From contig CBFGXE010000013.1 in NCBI GenBank assembly GCA_965652645.1, positions 1 through 64,000 of the forward strand: 64,000 nucleotides of DNA, read 5' to 3'. The notes beneath the pieces are model-generated. The model was not told the origin of the DNA, made no database searches, and saw nothing but the letters and a program-made list of their open reading frames with translations. Shown here one piece after another: positions 11,088 to 20,113 of the stretch. Every line of letters begins with the position of its first letter. Position 1 is the first letter of the stretch. The DNA is from ZC4RG30 sp965652645. Its GTDB lineage: Bacteria > Pseudomonadota > Gammaproteobacteria > Steroidobacterales > Steroidobacteraceae. Made by a program: the position numbers and the translations under genes.

Positions 11088-11915
11088 TCAGTCGGTGGCG
11101 CGCAACAGCTCGTTGATCGAGGTCTTCGCGCGCGTGCTGGCGTCGACGCGCTTGACGATCACGGCGCAGTAGAGGCTGTACTTGCCGTCGGCGCTGGGCA
11201 GGTTGCCCGGCACCACCACCGATCCCGGCGGCACGCGGCCGTAGCTGATCGTGCCGGTGGTGCGGTCGTAGATCTTCGTGCTCTGGCCGATGTACACGCC
11301 CATGGAGATCACCGAGCCCTCACCAACGATCACGCCCTCGACCACCTCGGAGCGCGCGCCGATGAAGCAGTTGTCCTCGATGATGGTGGGGGAGGCCTGC
11401 AGCGGCTCGAGCACGCCGCCGATGCCCACGCCGCCGGACAGGTGCACGTTCCTGCCGATCTGCGCGCAGGAACCCACCGTGGCCCAGGTGTCGACCATGG
11501 TGCCGCTGTCGACGTAGGCGCCGATGTTCACGTAGGAGGGCATCAGCACCACGTTGGGCGCGATGTAGGCACCGCGACGCGCGGTGGCAGTGGGCACCAC
11601 GCGCACGCCACCGGCGCGCAGCTCCTCGGCCGACTGGTTGGAGAACTTCAGCGGCACCTTGTCGTAGTAGCGCAGCGCGCCGGCTTCGATGGGTGCGTTG
11701 TCATTGGCGCGGAAGGACAGCAGCACGGCCTTCTTCAGCCATTCGTTGACCACCCAGTTTTCACCCTGCCTTGCGGCCACGCGGGCCTTGCCGGAGTCGA
11801 GCAGGCCGATGGCGTCCTCGATCGCCTGGCGCAGCGCAGGCTGGATGGTGGCGGGGCTGATCTCGGCGCGCTTCTCGAACGCGGTTTCGATGGTCTTGCG
11901 CAGGGCTTCGGTCAT
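11088..11915 (-). CDS. dapD: Tetrahydrodipicolinate N-succinyltransferase DapD
   Basis: Left-handed beta-helix acyltransferase that transfers succinyl from succinyl-CoA to tetrahydrodipicolinate in the succinylase branch of lysine synthesis. 275 aa, against 274 in E. coli. Hexapeptide repeats occupy about 100-235 (IGAYVDSGTMVDTWATVGS region). The start at 11915 is chosen over an upstream in-frame ATG at 11975 because it gives the family N-terminus and overlaps the dapC stop by four bases (ATGA). It is last gene of map-glnD-dapC-dapD; together with dapC and dapE it covers three consecutive succinylase steps. Confidence 0.96.
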   Translation of the reverse strand: MTEALRKTIETAFEKRAEISPATIQPALRQAIEDAIGLLDSGKARVAARQGENWVVNEWLKKAVLLSFRANDNAPIEAGALRYYDKVPLKFSNQSAEELRAGGVRVVPTATARRGAYIAPNVVLMPSYVNIGAYVDSGTMVDTWATVGSCAQIGRNVHLSGGVGIGGVLEPLQASPTIIEDNCFIGARSEVVEGVIVGEGSVISMGVYIGQSTKIYDRTTGTISYGRVPPGSVVVPGNLPSADGKYSLYCAVIVKRVDASTRAKTSINELLRATD

Positions 11916-13132
11916 GGGCTTGGGCTCTTCCGGGTCAAAAGGAAATCGTGGATGCGGGTGGCAGCCTGCACGCATTCCTCCAGCGGCGCAACGAGCGAGA
12001 TGCGCACGTAACCGCTGCCGGGGTTGCCCTCCGGCGTGGCGCGCGCCAGGTAGGAACCGGGCACCACGGTAATGTTGCAGTGGGCAAACAGGTCGGCGGT
12101 GAATGCCTCGTCATCCCCTCCCACCGGCAGCCAGAGGTAGAAACCTCCGGCCGGGCGCTGCGTTTGCACCACCGGCTGCAGCAGCGGCACGACGGCGTCG
12201 TACTTCTGCCGGTACAGCGCGCGGTTGGCGGCCACGTGGCCATCCTCGCTCCAGGCCGCGATGCTGGCCTTCTGCGTGGGGATAGGCATGGCGCAGCCAT
12301 GGTAGGTGCGATAAAGCAGGAAGGGCGCGACCAGTGCCGCATCACCGGCCACCAGGCCCGAGCGCAGGCCGGGCAGGCTGGAGCGCTTGGAGAGCGAGTG
12401 GAAGGTGAGGCAGCGCCTGAATGCCGTGTTGCCCATGGCAGCCGCCGCGGTCAACAACGAGGGCGGGGGCGCGGATTCGTCATCGAAAAGGTCCGCGTAG
12501 CATTCATCCGAGGCGATGATGAAGTCGTGCTCCTCGGCCAGCCGCAGCGCCTGCTGCAGGAAGGCCAGGTCCATCACCGCGCCGACCGGGTTGGCCGGGC
12601 TGCACAGGAACAGCAGCTGGCAGCGTTGCCAGACTTCCGCGGGCACCGCGGCAAGGTCGGGCAGGAAGCCGTTTGCCGCGGTGGTGTTCATGTAGAAAGG
12701 CGCGGCGCCGGCCAGCAGCGCCGCGCCCTCGTAGATCTGGTAGCCGGGATTGGGCATCGCGACCACGGGCGGCGGGCCGGGGCGGCGGGAATCCACCACG
12801 GCCTGCACGATGGCGAACAGCGCCTCGCGCGTGCCGTTCACCGGCAGCACGCTGGCGTCGGGATCCACGCTGCCGGCGGGGAGGGCGAAGCGCCGCTCCA
12901 GCCAGCGCGCCGCCGCGGTGCGCAGTTCCGGCAGGCCACGCGTGGCCGGATAGCTGCCGAGCTCGCCCAGCGCATTGCGCAGCGTGTCGATGACGAACGC
13001 CGGCGGTGCGTGCTTCGGCTCGCCGATGGAAAGCGGGATATGCGGGAGGCGTGCCGGGGGCGTGAGCCGCTGCTTGAGCGCGGCCAGGCGCTCGAACGGA
13101 TAGGCGGCCAGCCGCTGGAAACCCGGATTCAT
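11912..13132 (-). CDS. dapC: N-succinyldiaminopimelate aminotransferase DapC
   Basis: PLP-dependent class I/II aminotransferase, 406 aa. The Schiff-base lysine is K249 in FHSLSKRSSLPGLRSG; the fold also shows SPANPVGAVM near 178-187 and SDECYADLF near 208-216. It converts N-succinyl-2-amino-6-ketopimelate to N-succinyl-LL-diaminopimelate. Placement directly before dapD, with a four-base overlap, supports the DapC assignment over a general aspartate aminotransferase. It starts 15 bases after the glnD stop. Confidence 0.93.
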   Translation of the reverse strand: MNPGFQRLAAYPFERLAALKQRLTPPARLPHIPLSIGEPKHAPPAFVIDTLRNALGELGSYPATRGLPELRTAAARWLERRFALPAGSVDPDASVLPVNGTREALFAIVQAVVDSRRPGPPPVVAMPNPGYQIYEGAALLAGAAPFYMNTTAANGFLPDLAAVPAEVWQRCQLLFLCSPANPVGAVMDLAFLQQALRLAEEHDFIIASDECYADLFDDESAPPPSLLTAAAAMGNTAFRRCLTFHSLSKRSSLPGLRSGLVAGDAALVAPFLLYRTYHGCAMPIPTQKASIAAWSEDGHVAANRALYRQKYDAVVPLLQPVVQTQRPAGGFYLWLPVGGDDEAFTADLFAHCNITVVPGSYLARATPEGNPGSGYVRISLVAPLEECVQAATRIHDFLLTRKSPSP

Positions 13133-13147
13133 GCCTGCGCCCCCGGG

Positions 13148-15856
13148 TCAGGCCGGACGGGTCAGGGCGGCGACGAGGCGTTCCTTGAGCTGTGTGGCGA
13201 CACCTTCATCCAGCGGCTGCTGGCTGGTATCGGTCACATAGAACACGTCCTCGGCGCGCTCGCCGATGGTGCTGATGCGCGCGCCCTGCAGGTCCACGCG
13301 CTCCTCCCACAGCACCTTGCCCACGTCGCTGAGCAGGCCGGGGCGGTCGCCCGCCACCAGCTCCAGCGCCGAGCGGTTGTTGCGCAGGTCGCGCGTGATG
13401 GTGACGCGGGTGGGCGTGTTGAACATGCGCACCTGGCGCGGCGCGCGGCGCGACACCTGGGTAGGGGTTTCTTCGGGCCGGCGCAGCGAGTTCCACAGCA
13501 GCCGCTCCAGGTCAGCGATGCGTTCGGCATCGGTGACCGGCCTGCCGTTGTCTTCCAGCACGTGGTAGAGGTCGAGCGAGAAGCCGTTCGCAGCCGGCGT
13601 GATGCGCGCATCGACAATCGTCAGGCCCTGCTGGTCGAGTACGGCCGTGGCGCGTGCGAACCCGTGCCGGCGGTGCGGGGCATAGATGAGCACCGAAGTG
13701 GTGCCGCGCTCGCTGTGCGGGTGCAGCGCCACCAGCGGTTCGTCGGCGCCGCCGTCGCGCTCGGCGCACAGCCCGGTGAACCAGGCGATTTCCTCGGGTG
13801 AGTGGCGCAGGAAGAAAGACTTCGACAGCTGTCCCCAGATGCGCTGGATGTCCGCCTCCTCGATGCGGCGCGGGGCCAGCAGCGCCTGCGCGGCCTGCCG
13901 GTTCTCCTCGATGAGCTGGTCCTCGTCGAGCGGGCTTTCCAGGCCGCGACGCAGTGCCGCGCGCACGCTCTCGTAGAAGTCGTGGAACAGCGAGGCCTTC
14001 CAGGAATTCCACAGCTGCGGATTGGTGCCGCGCACGTCGGCGCAGGTGAGCAGGTAAAGGTAGTCCAGCCGCGTCTCGTCGCCCACCAGGCGCGCGAAGT
14101 CGTTGATGACGGCCGGATCGCCCGTGTCCTTCTTCTGCGCGGTGATCGACATGGTGAGGTGGTGCTTCACCAGCCAGGCCACCAGGCGCGCGTCGTAGGG
14201 GGAGAGTCCCTGCTCGAGGCAGAATGCCTCGGCATCCACGGCGCCCAGCTCGGAGTGGTCGCCGCCGCGGCCCTTGGCGATGTCATGGAACAGCGCCGCC
14301 AGGTAGATGATCTCCTGCTTGGGAAGCTGCTGCATGATGGAAGACAGCTTCGGCATCTCGTGGTCGAACTTCGGCAGCGCCAGGCGGCGCAGGTTGCTCA
14401 CCACGAACAGCGTGTGCGCATCCACCGTGTAGGCGTGGAACAGGTCGTACTGCATGCGGCCGACGATGCGGCCGAAGGCAGGGATGTAGCGCCCGAGCAC
14501 GCCATAGGTGTTCATGCGCCTGAGTTCGTGCGTCACGCCGGCCGGCGCGCGCAGGATGTCCAGGAACAGGCGGTGGTTGCGCGGATTCTGGCGGAACTCC
14601 TCGTCGACCAGCCACAGGTGCCGCGCCACCGCGCGCATGGTGTTGGCGCTGACGCCGCGCACCTGGGGGTTCTGCTGCAGCAGCACGAACAGCTCCAGCA
14701 GCGCCGCCGGGTAGCGCGCGAACATGTCGGGGCTGGTGGTCTCCAGGTATTCGTTCCGGATCTGGAAGCGCGCGTTGAGCACCTGCGGGGTGGCGTCGCC
14801 GGGCAGGATCACGTCGCGGAAGGCCTGCAGCAGCAGCTCGTTGAGGAAACTCACGTCGAGCACAGTGCGGTAGTAGCGCTGCATCAGCTGCTCCACCGCC
14901 AGCGTGTAGCTGGCATCCTCGTAGCCGAAGGTCTTGGCCAGCTTGATCTGGTGGTCGAACAGCAGCCGGTCCTCGTGGCGGCCGGTGAGCACGTGCAGGC
15001 CGAAGCGCACCTTCCACAGGAAGGCCTGCGCCTGCTTGAGCTTGCGCAGCTCCGCCGGCGTGAGGAAACCCTTTTCCACCAGCTCGTCGAGGCTCTGCGC
15101 GCCGAAGTGCCGCTTGGCCACCCAGCCGATGGTCTGCAGGTCGCGCAGGCCCCCGGGGCCGTTCTTCACATTGGGTTCGAGGTTGTAGGCGGTGTCGTTG
15201 GCCTTCAGGTGCCGGTCACGCTGCTCGGCCAGCTTGGCTTCGAAGAAGCGGTCCGAGGGCCACACCTTCCCCGGCGAGAGCGCCTCGCGCATGTCACTGG
15301 CAAGGTCGGCGGAGCCGGTGAGCTGCCGCGCCTCCAGCAGCGTGGTCATCACGCCCACGTCGGCTATGGCCTCCTCGGCGCATTGCGGCGCGCTGCGCAC
15401 GCTGTGGCCGACTTCCAGCCCGATGTCCCACAGGAAGGTGATCAGGTTTTCAAGTTGCCCGCGCTCCACCGCCGACAGCGCGCGGTTGGCGGGCGTGAGC
15501 ACGAGGATGTCCACATCCGAAGCCGGGTGCAGTTCGCCGCGCCCGTAGCCGCCCACGGCCAGCAGCGCCAGCTCCGCGGCCAGGGGGGGCGAGAGCATGT
15601 GGTGCCACGTGGCGGTGAGCAGCGCATCGATGAACAGCGCCCGGGAACGCACCAGCGTTTCGACGCTTTCCTCGGCCAGGAAACGCGCCTGCAGTTCCTC
15701 CTGCGCCGTGCGCAGCAGGCTGCGGCAGACCTCGCGGGAGTACTGTCCCTCGCCCAGGCGGTCCGGGAGTTGTTCAAGGAGCGGCCAGGCGGGGAGCTCG
15801 GCACTGGGGACAGGCGTCTCCTCTTCCTCGAGCGAGGCCTGCTGCATGGAGACCAT
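13148..15856 (-). CDS. glnD: PII uridylyltransferase / uridylyl-removing enzyme GlnD
   Basis: Bifunctional glutamine sensor that uridylylates and deuridylylates PII proteins. 902 aa, against 890 in E. coli. A nucleotidyltransferase motif is at 102-117 (GGYGRGELHPASDVDI), an HD hydrolase motif at 524-525 (LFHDIAKGRGGDHS), and two ACT domains lie in the C-terminal 200 residues (ATAVLDQQGLTIVDAR; GDRPGLLSDVGKVL). Its ATG shares one base with the map stop (TGATG); a second in-frame ATG nine bases on is also possible. No glnB lies in the window. Confidence 0.96.
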   Translation of the reverse strand: MVSMQQASLEEEETPVPSAELPAWPLLEQLPDRLGEGQYSREVCRSLLRTAQEELQARFLAEESVETLVRSRALFIDALLTATWHHMLSPPLAAELALLAVGGYGRGELHPASDVDILVLTPANRALSAVERGQLENLITFLWDIGLEVGHSVRSAPQCAEEAIADVGVMTTLLEARQLTGSADLASDMREALSPGKVWPSDRFFEAKLAEQRDRHLKANDTAYNLEPNVKNGPGGLRDLQTIGWVAKRHFGAQSLDELVEKGFLTPAELRKLKQAQAFLWKVRFGLHVLTGRHEDRLLFDHQIKLAKTFGYEDASYTLAVEQLMQRYYRTVLDVSFLNELLLQAFRDVILPGDATPQVLNARFQIRNEYLETTSPDMFARYPAALLELFVLLQQNPQVRGVSANTMRAVARHLWLVDEEFRQNPRNHRLFLDILRAPAGVTHELRRMNTYGVLGRYIPAFGRIVGRMQYDLFHAYTVDAHTLFVVSNLRRLALPKFDHEMPKLSSIMQQLPKQEIIYLAALFHDIAKGRGGDHSELGAVDAEAFCLEQGLSPYDARLVAWLVKHHLTMSITAQKKDTGDPAVINDFARLVGDETRLDYLYLLTCADVRGTNPQLWNSWKASLFHDFYESVRAALRRGLESPLDEDQLIEENRQAAQALLAPRRIEEADIQRIWGQLSKSFFLRHSPEEIAWFTGLCAERDGGADEPLVALHPHSERGTTSVLIYAPHRRHGFARATAVLDQQGLTIVDARITPAANGFSLDLYHVLEDNGRPVTDAERIADLERLLWNSLRRPEETPTQVSRRAPRQVRMFNTPTRVTITRDLRNNRSALELVAGDRPGLLSDVGKVLWEERVDLQGARISTIGERAEDVFYVTDTSQQPLDEGVATQLKERLVAALTRPA

Positions 15857-16641
15857 CAGGCCACCCGGGCCGTGGCGGCGCGGCCTTCCGCGCCCAGCGT
15901 GAGCACTTCCACGCCGGTGGCGGTGACCAGCACCGTGTGCTCCCACTGCGCCGACAGCGAATGGTCCTTGGTGACCACCGTCCAGCCATCCTTCAGCAGC
16001 TGGACGTGGCGCTTGCCGGCGTTGATCATCGGCTCGATGGTGAAGGTCATGCCCTCGCGCAGCACCACGCCGCTGCCGGGCTTGCCGTAGTGCAGGACCT
16101 GCGGTTCCTCGTGGTAGATGCGTCCGATGCCGTGGCCGCAGTACTCGCGCACCACGGAGAATCCCTCGCCCTCGGCATGTGACTGGATGGCGAAACCGAT
16201 GTCGCCCAGCGTGGCGCCGGGGCGTACCTGCCGGATGCCTTCCCACATGGCTTCGTGGGTGACGCGCGCAAGCCGCTCGGCCAGCACCGGCGGCTTGCCG
16301 GCGAAGTACATGCGGCTGGTGTCACCGTGGAAGCCGTCGCGGATCACCGTGACGTCGATGTTGATGATGTCGCCGGAGGCCAGCTTGCGGTCGTTGGGAA
16401 TGCCGTGGCAGACGACGTGGTTGACCGAGGTGCAGATGGTCTTGGGGAAGCCGTTGTAGCCCACGTTGGCGGGGACGGCCTTCTGCACCTGCACAATGTA
16501 GTCGTGGCAGAGGCGGTCAAGCTCGTCGGTGGTGACGCCGGGCTTCACGTGCTCGCCGATCATGTCGAGCACGTCGGCGGCCAGGCGTCCGGCGACGCGC
16601 ATTTTTTCCTGTTCTTCCGGGGACTTGATGGTGATGGGCAC
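15856..16641 (-). CDS. map: Type I methionine aminopeptidase
   Basis: Removes the initiator methionine from nascent proteins. 261 aa, the usual bacterial length near 264. Dinuclear metal ligands of the family are visible: the Asp of IINIDVTV, the Asp of GDTSRMYF, the His of GHGIGRIYHEEP, the Glu of TIEPMI, and the Glu of SAQWEHTVLV. It is divergent from rpsB, as in E. coli, and first gene of the minus-strand cluster with glnD, dapC and dapD. Confidence 0.97.
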   Translation of the reverse strand: MPITIKSPEEQEKMRVAGRLAADVLDMIGEHVKPGVTTDELDRLCHDYIVQVQKAVPANVGYNGFPKTICTSVNHVVCHGIPNDRKLASGDIINIDVTVIRDGFHGDTSRMYFAGKPPVLAERLARVTHEAMWEGIRQVRPGATLGDIGFAIQSHAEGEGFSVVREYCGHGIGRIYHEEPQVLHYGKPGSGVVLREGMTFTIEPMINAGKRHVQLLKDGWTVVTKDHSLSAQWEHTVLVTATGVEVLTLGAEGRAATARVA

Positions 16642-16679
16642 GGGGTGCTGGACTCGCTGGCCCGGGTGGGCCTAACACA

Positions 16680-16708
16680 TTGTTCGGGCAGGAACTTCAT
16701 GGTATAAA
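16680..16708 (+). promoter_or_regulatory. Sigma-70 promoter for rpsB-tsf
   Basis: TTGTTC at 16680-16685 and TATAAA at 16703-16708, with exactly 17 bases between. This is the best sigma-70 match I found in the window. It would start transcription near 16715 and leave a leader of about 125 bases before rpsB. Confidence 0.7.
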
Positions 16709-16750
16709 GCGCGGCCTTTTTTGGCAAACCAATCCCTGCGCGTTTCGACA

Positions 16751-16794
16751 CTGGCGGCCGGGTGTTCCTTCCGGAAGGAGGGGATCGCCGCCAG
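16751..16794 (+). promoter_or_regulatory. Structured rpsB leader, possible S2 autoregulatory element
   Basis: A perfect 8-base inverted repeat, CTGGCGGC at 16751-16758 and GCCGCCAG at 16787-16794, encloses a second palindrome CCTTCCGGAAGG at 16767-16778. It lies in the 5' leader 45 bases before the rpsB ATG. Autoregulation by S2 through leader RNA is established in gammaproteobacteria; that this hairpin is the S2 site is inferred from position and structure. Confidence 0.5.
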
Positions 16795-16839
16795 GGATCC
16801 GCGCCAGGCCCCCAACCCGAACACAATGAGGAATTGACC

Positions 16840-17811
16840 ATGGCAGCAGTGTCCATGCGACAGATGCTGGAAGCGGGCGTCCATTTCGGACACCAGACCC
16901 GTTTCTGGAACCCCCGGATGGCCCAGTACATCTTCGGGGAACGCAACCGCATCCACATCATCAACCTTGAGAAGACGCAGCCGCTGTTCGCGGAGGCGAT
17001 GAACTTCGTCAAGAGCGTGGTTGCCGATGGCGGCACGCTTTTGTTCGTCGGCACCAAGCGCTCGGCCCGCGAGGCCATCCAGAAGGAAGCGGCCCGCTGC
17101 GGCATGCCCTTCGTGAACCAGCGCTGGCCCGGCGGCATGCTCACCAACTTCAAGACCATCCGCCAGTCGATCAAGCGCCTGATGGAGCTCAGCGAGCTGT
17201 CGGAGTCCGGCGCGCTCGACAAGCGCAGCAAGAAGGAAGCCCTGCAGCTGCGCCGCGAGATGGACAAGCTCGAGAAGAGCCTGGGCGGCATCAAGCACAT
17301 GGCCACGCTGCCCGACGTGATCTTCGTGATCGACGTGGGCCACGAGCGCATCGCGCTCAATGAATCCAACAAGCTCGGCATCCCCGTGGTGGCCGTTGTC
17401 GACACCAACTGCTCGCCCCAGGGCGTGGACTACGTGATCCCCGGCAATGATGACGCCATGCGCGCCATCAGCCTCTACGCGTCGGCCGTGGCCGATGCCG
17501 TGCTCGAGGGCAAGGCCGCCACGCCGCAGGTGATGGTGGGCGAGGATGACTTCGTCGAGCTCGACGAATCCGGCGCCCCGCGCCGCGCGCCCTCCCGTGG
17601 CCGCCCGCGCCCGCAGGCGGCCGTGCGCCGCAAGCCGGCCCGCGCCGCTGCCGTGGAAGCCGAAGCCAATGCCCCGGCCGCGCCGGTGGCCGAAGCCGAG
17701 CTGGACGAGCCGGTGGTGGCTGCGCCGGAAGGCGGCAAGGAGCAGATCGGCACCACCCGTCGCCGCTCCTCCGGCCCGGCAGGTGGCGCGCGTCGCGGGG
17801 GTGCCCGCTGA
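16840..17811 (+). CDS. rpsB: 30S ribosomal protein S2 with long C-terminal tail
   Basis: Small-subunit protein S2, 323 aa against 241 in E. coli. Residues 1 to about 226 are the conserved S2 body (VHFGHQTRFWNPRM, QRWPGGMLTNF, IDVGHERIALNE). The last 97 or so residues form a low-complexity extension rich in Ala, Pro, Arg and acidic residues, ending RRRSSGPAGGARRGGAR. The frame has no break, so the tail is encoded in full. GAGGA at 16828-16832 serves as Shine-Dalgarno. Its stop overlaps the tsf ATG by one base. Confidence 0.97.
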   Translation: MAAVSMRQMLEAGVHFGHQTRFWNPRMAQYIFGERNRIHIINLEKTQPLFAEAMNFVKSVVADGGTLLFVGTKRSAREAIQKEAARCGMPFVNQRWPGGMLTNFKTIRQSIKRLMELSELSESGALDKRSKKEALQLRREMDKLEKSLGGIKHMATLPDVIFVIDVGHERIALNESNKLGIPVVAVVDTNCSPQGVDYVIPGNDDAMRAISLYASAVADAVLEGKAATPQVMVGEDDFVELDESGAPRRAPSRGRPRPQAAVRRKPARAAAVEAEANAPAAPVAEAELDEPVVAAPEGGKEQIGTTRRRSSGPAGGARRGGAR

Positions 17812-18719
17812 TGAGCGTCACTGCAGAAACCGTCCGCCAGCTGCGCGAGCGCACCGGCGCCGGCATGATGGAGTGCAAGAAGGCGCTGGTGGAAACCCAT
17901 GGCGACCTGGATGCCGCCGCCGAGCTGATGCGCAAGCAGGGCCTGGCCAAGGCCGACAAGAAGGCCTCGCGCGTGGCCGCCGAGGGCGTGATCACCTCCG
18001 CCACCTCCGCCGACGGCAAGGCGGCGGTGCTGGTGGAGATCAACTGCGAGACCGACTTCGTCGCGCGCGGTGATGACTTCACGGGCTTCGCGAAGGAAGT
18101 CGCCGCCGTGGCCCTGGCCGGCAATCCCGCCAGCGTCGAGGCCCTGTCGGCCCTGAAGCTGGCCTCCGGGGAGACCATCGACGAGAGGCGCCGCGCGCTG
18201 ATCGCGAAGATCGGCGAGAACATCTCGGTGCGCCGCTTCGAGCGGGTCGAGTCCAGCGACCTGCTGGGCACCTACCTGCACGGCACGCGCATCGGCTCGC
18301 TGGTGGCCGTCGAGGGCGGCGACGCCCAGCTGGCGAAGGACCTCGCCATGCACGTGGCTGCCAGCAATCCGCTGTATCTCGCCGCCAGCGACGTCCCCGA
18401 GGCCGACCGGGCCAAGGAACGCGACATCCGGGTCGAGATGCTCAAGAACGACGAGAAGAACAAGGGCAAGCCCGAGAACATCCTCGTCAAGATCGTCGAG
18501 GGCGGCCTCAACAAGTGGCTGAACGAGATCACCCTGCTGGGCCAGCCGTTCGTGAAGGACGACAAGGTCTCCATCGAGAAGCTGCTGGCCGGCGCCAAGG
18601 CGAAGGTCACCCGCTATGCGCGCCTGGAGGTGGGCGCGGGCATCGAGAAGAAGCAGGACGACTTCGTCGCCGAGGTGATGAGCCAGGCGGGCCTCAAAAA
18701 GGACGAGGGCCCGAAGTAA
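17811..18719 (+). CDS. tsf: Elongation factor Ts
   Basis: Guanine-nucleotide exchange factor for EF-Tu. 302 aa, against 283 in E. coli. The UBA-like N-terminal module contains RQLRERTGAGMMECKKAL (12-29) and the core TDFVAR motif lies near residue 82. It is coupled to rpsB through TGATG and followed by a rho-independent terminator, so rpsB-tsf probably forms its own transcript with only partial read-through into pyrH. Confidence 0.97.
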   Translation: MSVTAETVRQLRERTGAGMMECKKALVETHGDLDAAAELMRKQGLAKADKKASRVAAEGVITSATSADGKAAVLVEINCETDFVARGDDFTGFAKEVAAVALAGNPASVEALSALKLASGETIDERRRALIAKIGENISVRRFERVESSDLLGTYLHGTRIGSLVAVEGGDAQLAKDLAMHVAASNPLYLAASDVPEADRAKERDIRVEMLKNDEKNKGKPENILVKIVEGGLNKWLNEITLLGQPFVKDDKVSIEKLLAGAKAKVTRYARLEVGAGIEKKQDDFVAEVMSQAGLKKDEGPK

Positions 18720-18737
18720 TATTCAGGCATGATCATC

Positions 18738-18765
18738 AAATCCCCGCTCCGGCGGGGATTTTTTT
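18738..18765 (+). terminator. Rho-independent terminator after tsf
   Basis: A 10-bp stem, AAATCCCCGC pairing with GCGGGGATTT, closes a four-base loop TCCG and merges into a run of seven T (18759-18765). It separates rpsB-tsf from pyrH. Confidence 0.88.
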
Positions 18766-18782
18766 GAATCTGGAGTCGATGA

Positions 18783-19502
18783 ATGAGTGCAGTCCGGTAC
18801 AAGCGCATCCTGGTGAAGCTGTCCGGTGAGGCCCTGCTCGGCACGGCCGAGTACGGCATCGATCCGGCCATGTTGAAGCGCGTGGCCGCCGAGCTGGTGG
18901 AGGTTTCCGCCACCGGCGTCGAGGTGGCGGTGGTGATCGGCGGCGGCAACATCTTCCGCGGGGCGGGCCTGGCCCGGGCCGGCATGGACCGCGTCACCGC
19001 CGACCAGATGGGCATGCTGGCCACGGTGATGAACTCCCTGGCCATGCAGGATGCCATCGAGTCCGCCGGCGCCCATGCCCGCGTGATGTCGGCCATCCGC
19101 ATCAACGAGGTGTGCGAGGACTACATCCGCCGCCGCGCCGTGCGCCACCTGGAGAAGGGGCGCATCGTGATCTTCGCCGCCGGCACCGGCAATCCCTTCT
19201 TCACCACCGATTCGGCCGCCTCGCTGCGCGCCATCGAGATCGAGGCCGACCTGCTGCTGAAGGCCACCAAGGTCAACGGCGTGTATTCGGACGACCCGGT
19301 GAAGAACCCGGCGGCCACCCGCTACGAGAAACTCAGCTACGACCGCGTGCTGGATGACCGCCTGGGCGTGATGGACGCCACGGCCATCGTCCTGTGCCGC
19401 GACAACCACATCCCCTTGCGGGTGTTCAACCTGCATAACCCCGGCGACCTGCCACGGGTTGTGCGCGGCGAGAATGTGGGTACGCTGGTAAGCAACGACT
19501 GA
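18783..19502 (+). CDS. pyrH: UMP kinase
   Basis: Hexameric bacterial UMP kinase of the amino-acid kinase fold, making UDP for RNA and cell-wall sugar nucleotides. 239 aa. The N-terminal KRILVKLSGEAL motif (about 8-19), the GGGNIFRG glycine loop and the GTGNPFFTTDSAA segment are typical. GGAG stands 7 bases before the ATG. It is first gene after the tsf terminator and runs on into frr. Confidence 0.97.
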   Translation: MSAVRYKRILVKLSGEALLGTAEYGIDPAMLKRVAAELVEVSATGVEVAVVIGGGNIFRGAGLARAGMDRVTADQMGMLATVMNSLAMQDAIESAGAHARVMSAIRINEVCEDYIRRRAVRHLEKGRIVIFAAGTGNPFFTTDSAASLRAIEIEADLLLKATKVNGVYSDDPVKNPAATRYEKLSYDRVLDDRLGVMDATAIVLCRDNHIPLRVFNLHNPGDLPRVVRGENVGTLVSND

Positions 19503-19521
19503 CCCGAAGGACCGATACGCC

Positions 19522-20079
19522 ATGATCAACGACATCAAGGCCGATGCCACCGAGCGCATGCAGAAGTGCATCCAGAGCTTCCAGAACGACCTGAAGAAGC
19601 TGCGCACCGGCCGCGCGCATCCCAGCCTCATCGAGGGGCTCAAGGTGGAGTTCTACGGCGCCGAGTCGCCCCTGAACCAGGTGGCCAACATCGGCGTGGA
19701 GGAGGGCCGCACCCTGGTGGTGACGCCCTGGGACAAGTCCATGGTGGGGGCCATCGAGAAGGCCATCCACAAGTCGGACCTGCACCTGAATCCCAACACC
19801 GCCGGCACGGTGATCCGCATTCCGCTGCCGCCGCTCACCGAGGAGCGCCGCAAGGACATCCTGAAAGTGGTGCGCGCTGATGCCGAGAATGCCCGCGTGT
19901 CCGTGCGCAACGTGCGGCGCGATGCCATCGCCGGCATCAAGGAAGCCCTGAAGGAGAAACTGATCTCCCAGGACGATGAACGGCGTGGCGCCGAGGAGAT
20001 CCAGAAGATCACCGACAAGGCCGTGGCCGACATCGACCAGGTGCTGGCGGCGAAGGAAAAGGAGATCATGCAGGTCTGA
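19522..20079 (+). CDS. frr: Ribosome recycling factor
   Basis: Splits post-termination ribosomes together with EF-G. 185 aa, the canonical length. The three-helix bundle carries LRTGRAHPSLIEGL near 31-44, TPWDKSMVGAIEKAI near 70-84 and LTEERRKDILKVVR near 110-123. It lies 19 bases after pyrH, with AAGGA about 9 bases before the ATG. Confidence 0.97.
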   Translation: MINDIKADATERMQKCIQSFQNDLKKLRTGRAHPSLIEGLKVEFYGAESPLNQVANIGVEEGRTLVVTPWDKSMVGAIEKAIHKSDLHLNPNTAGTVIRIPLPPLTEERRKDILKVVRADAENARVSVRNVRRDAIAGIKEALKEKLISQDDERRGAEEIQKITDKAVADIDQVLAAKEKEIMQV

Positions 20080-20113
20080 GGCGCGCCCGCGCGTCTCTCC
20101 TGCCTGCCGGGCC

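Noticed and set aside
13802..16090. 762-codon open frame on the plus strand opposite glnD and map
   Set aside because: A long antisense frame is expected in GC-rich coding DNA; composition is Val/Gln/His/Arg-rich and no domain is recognisable, while glnD and map are unmistakable.
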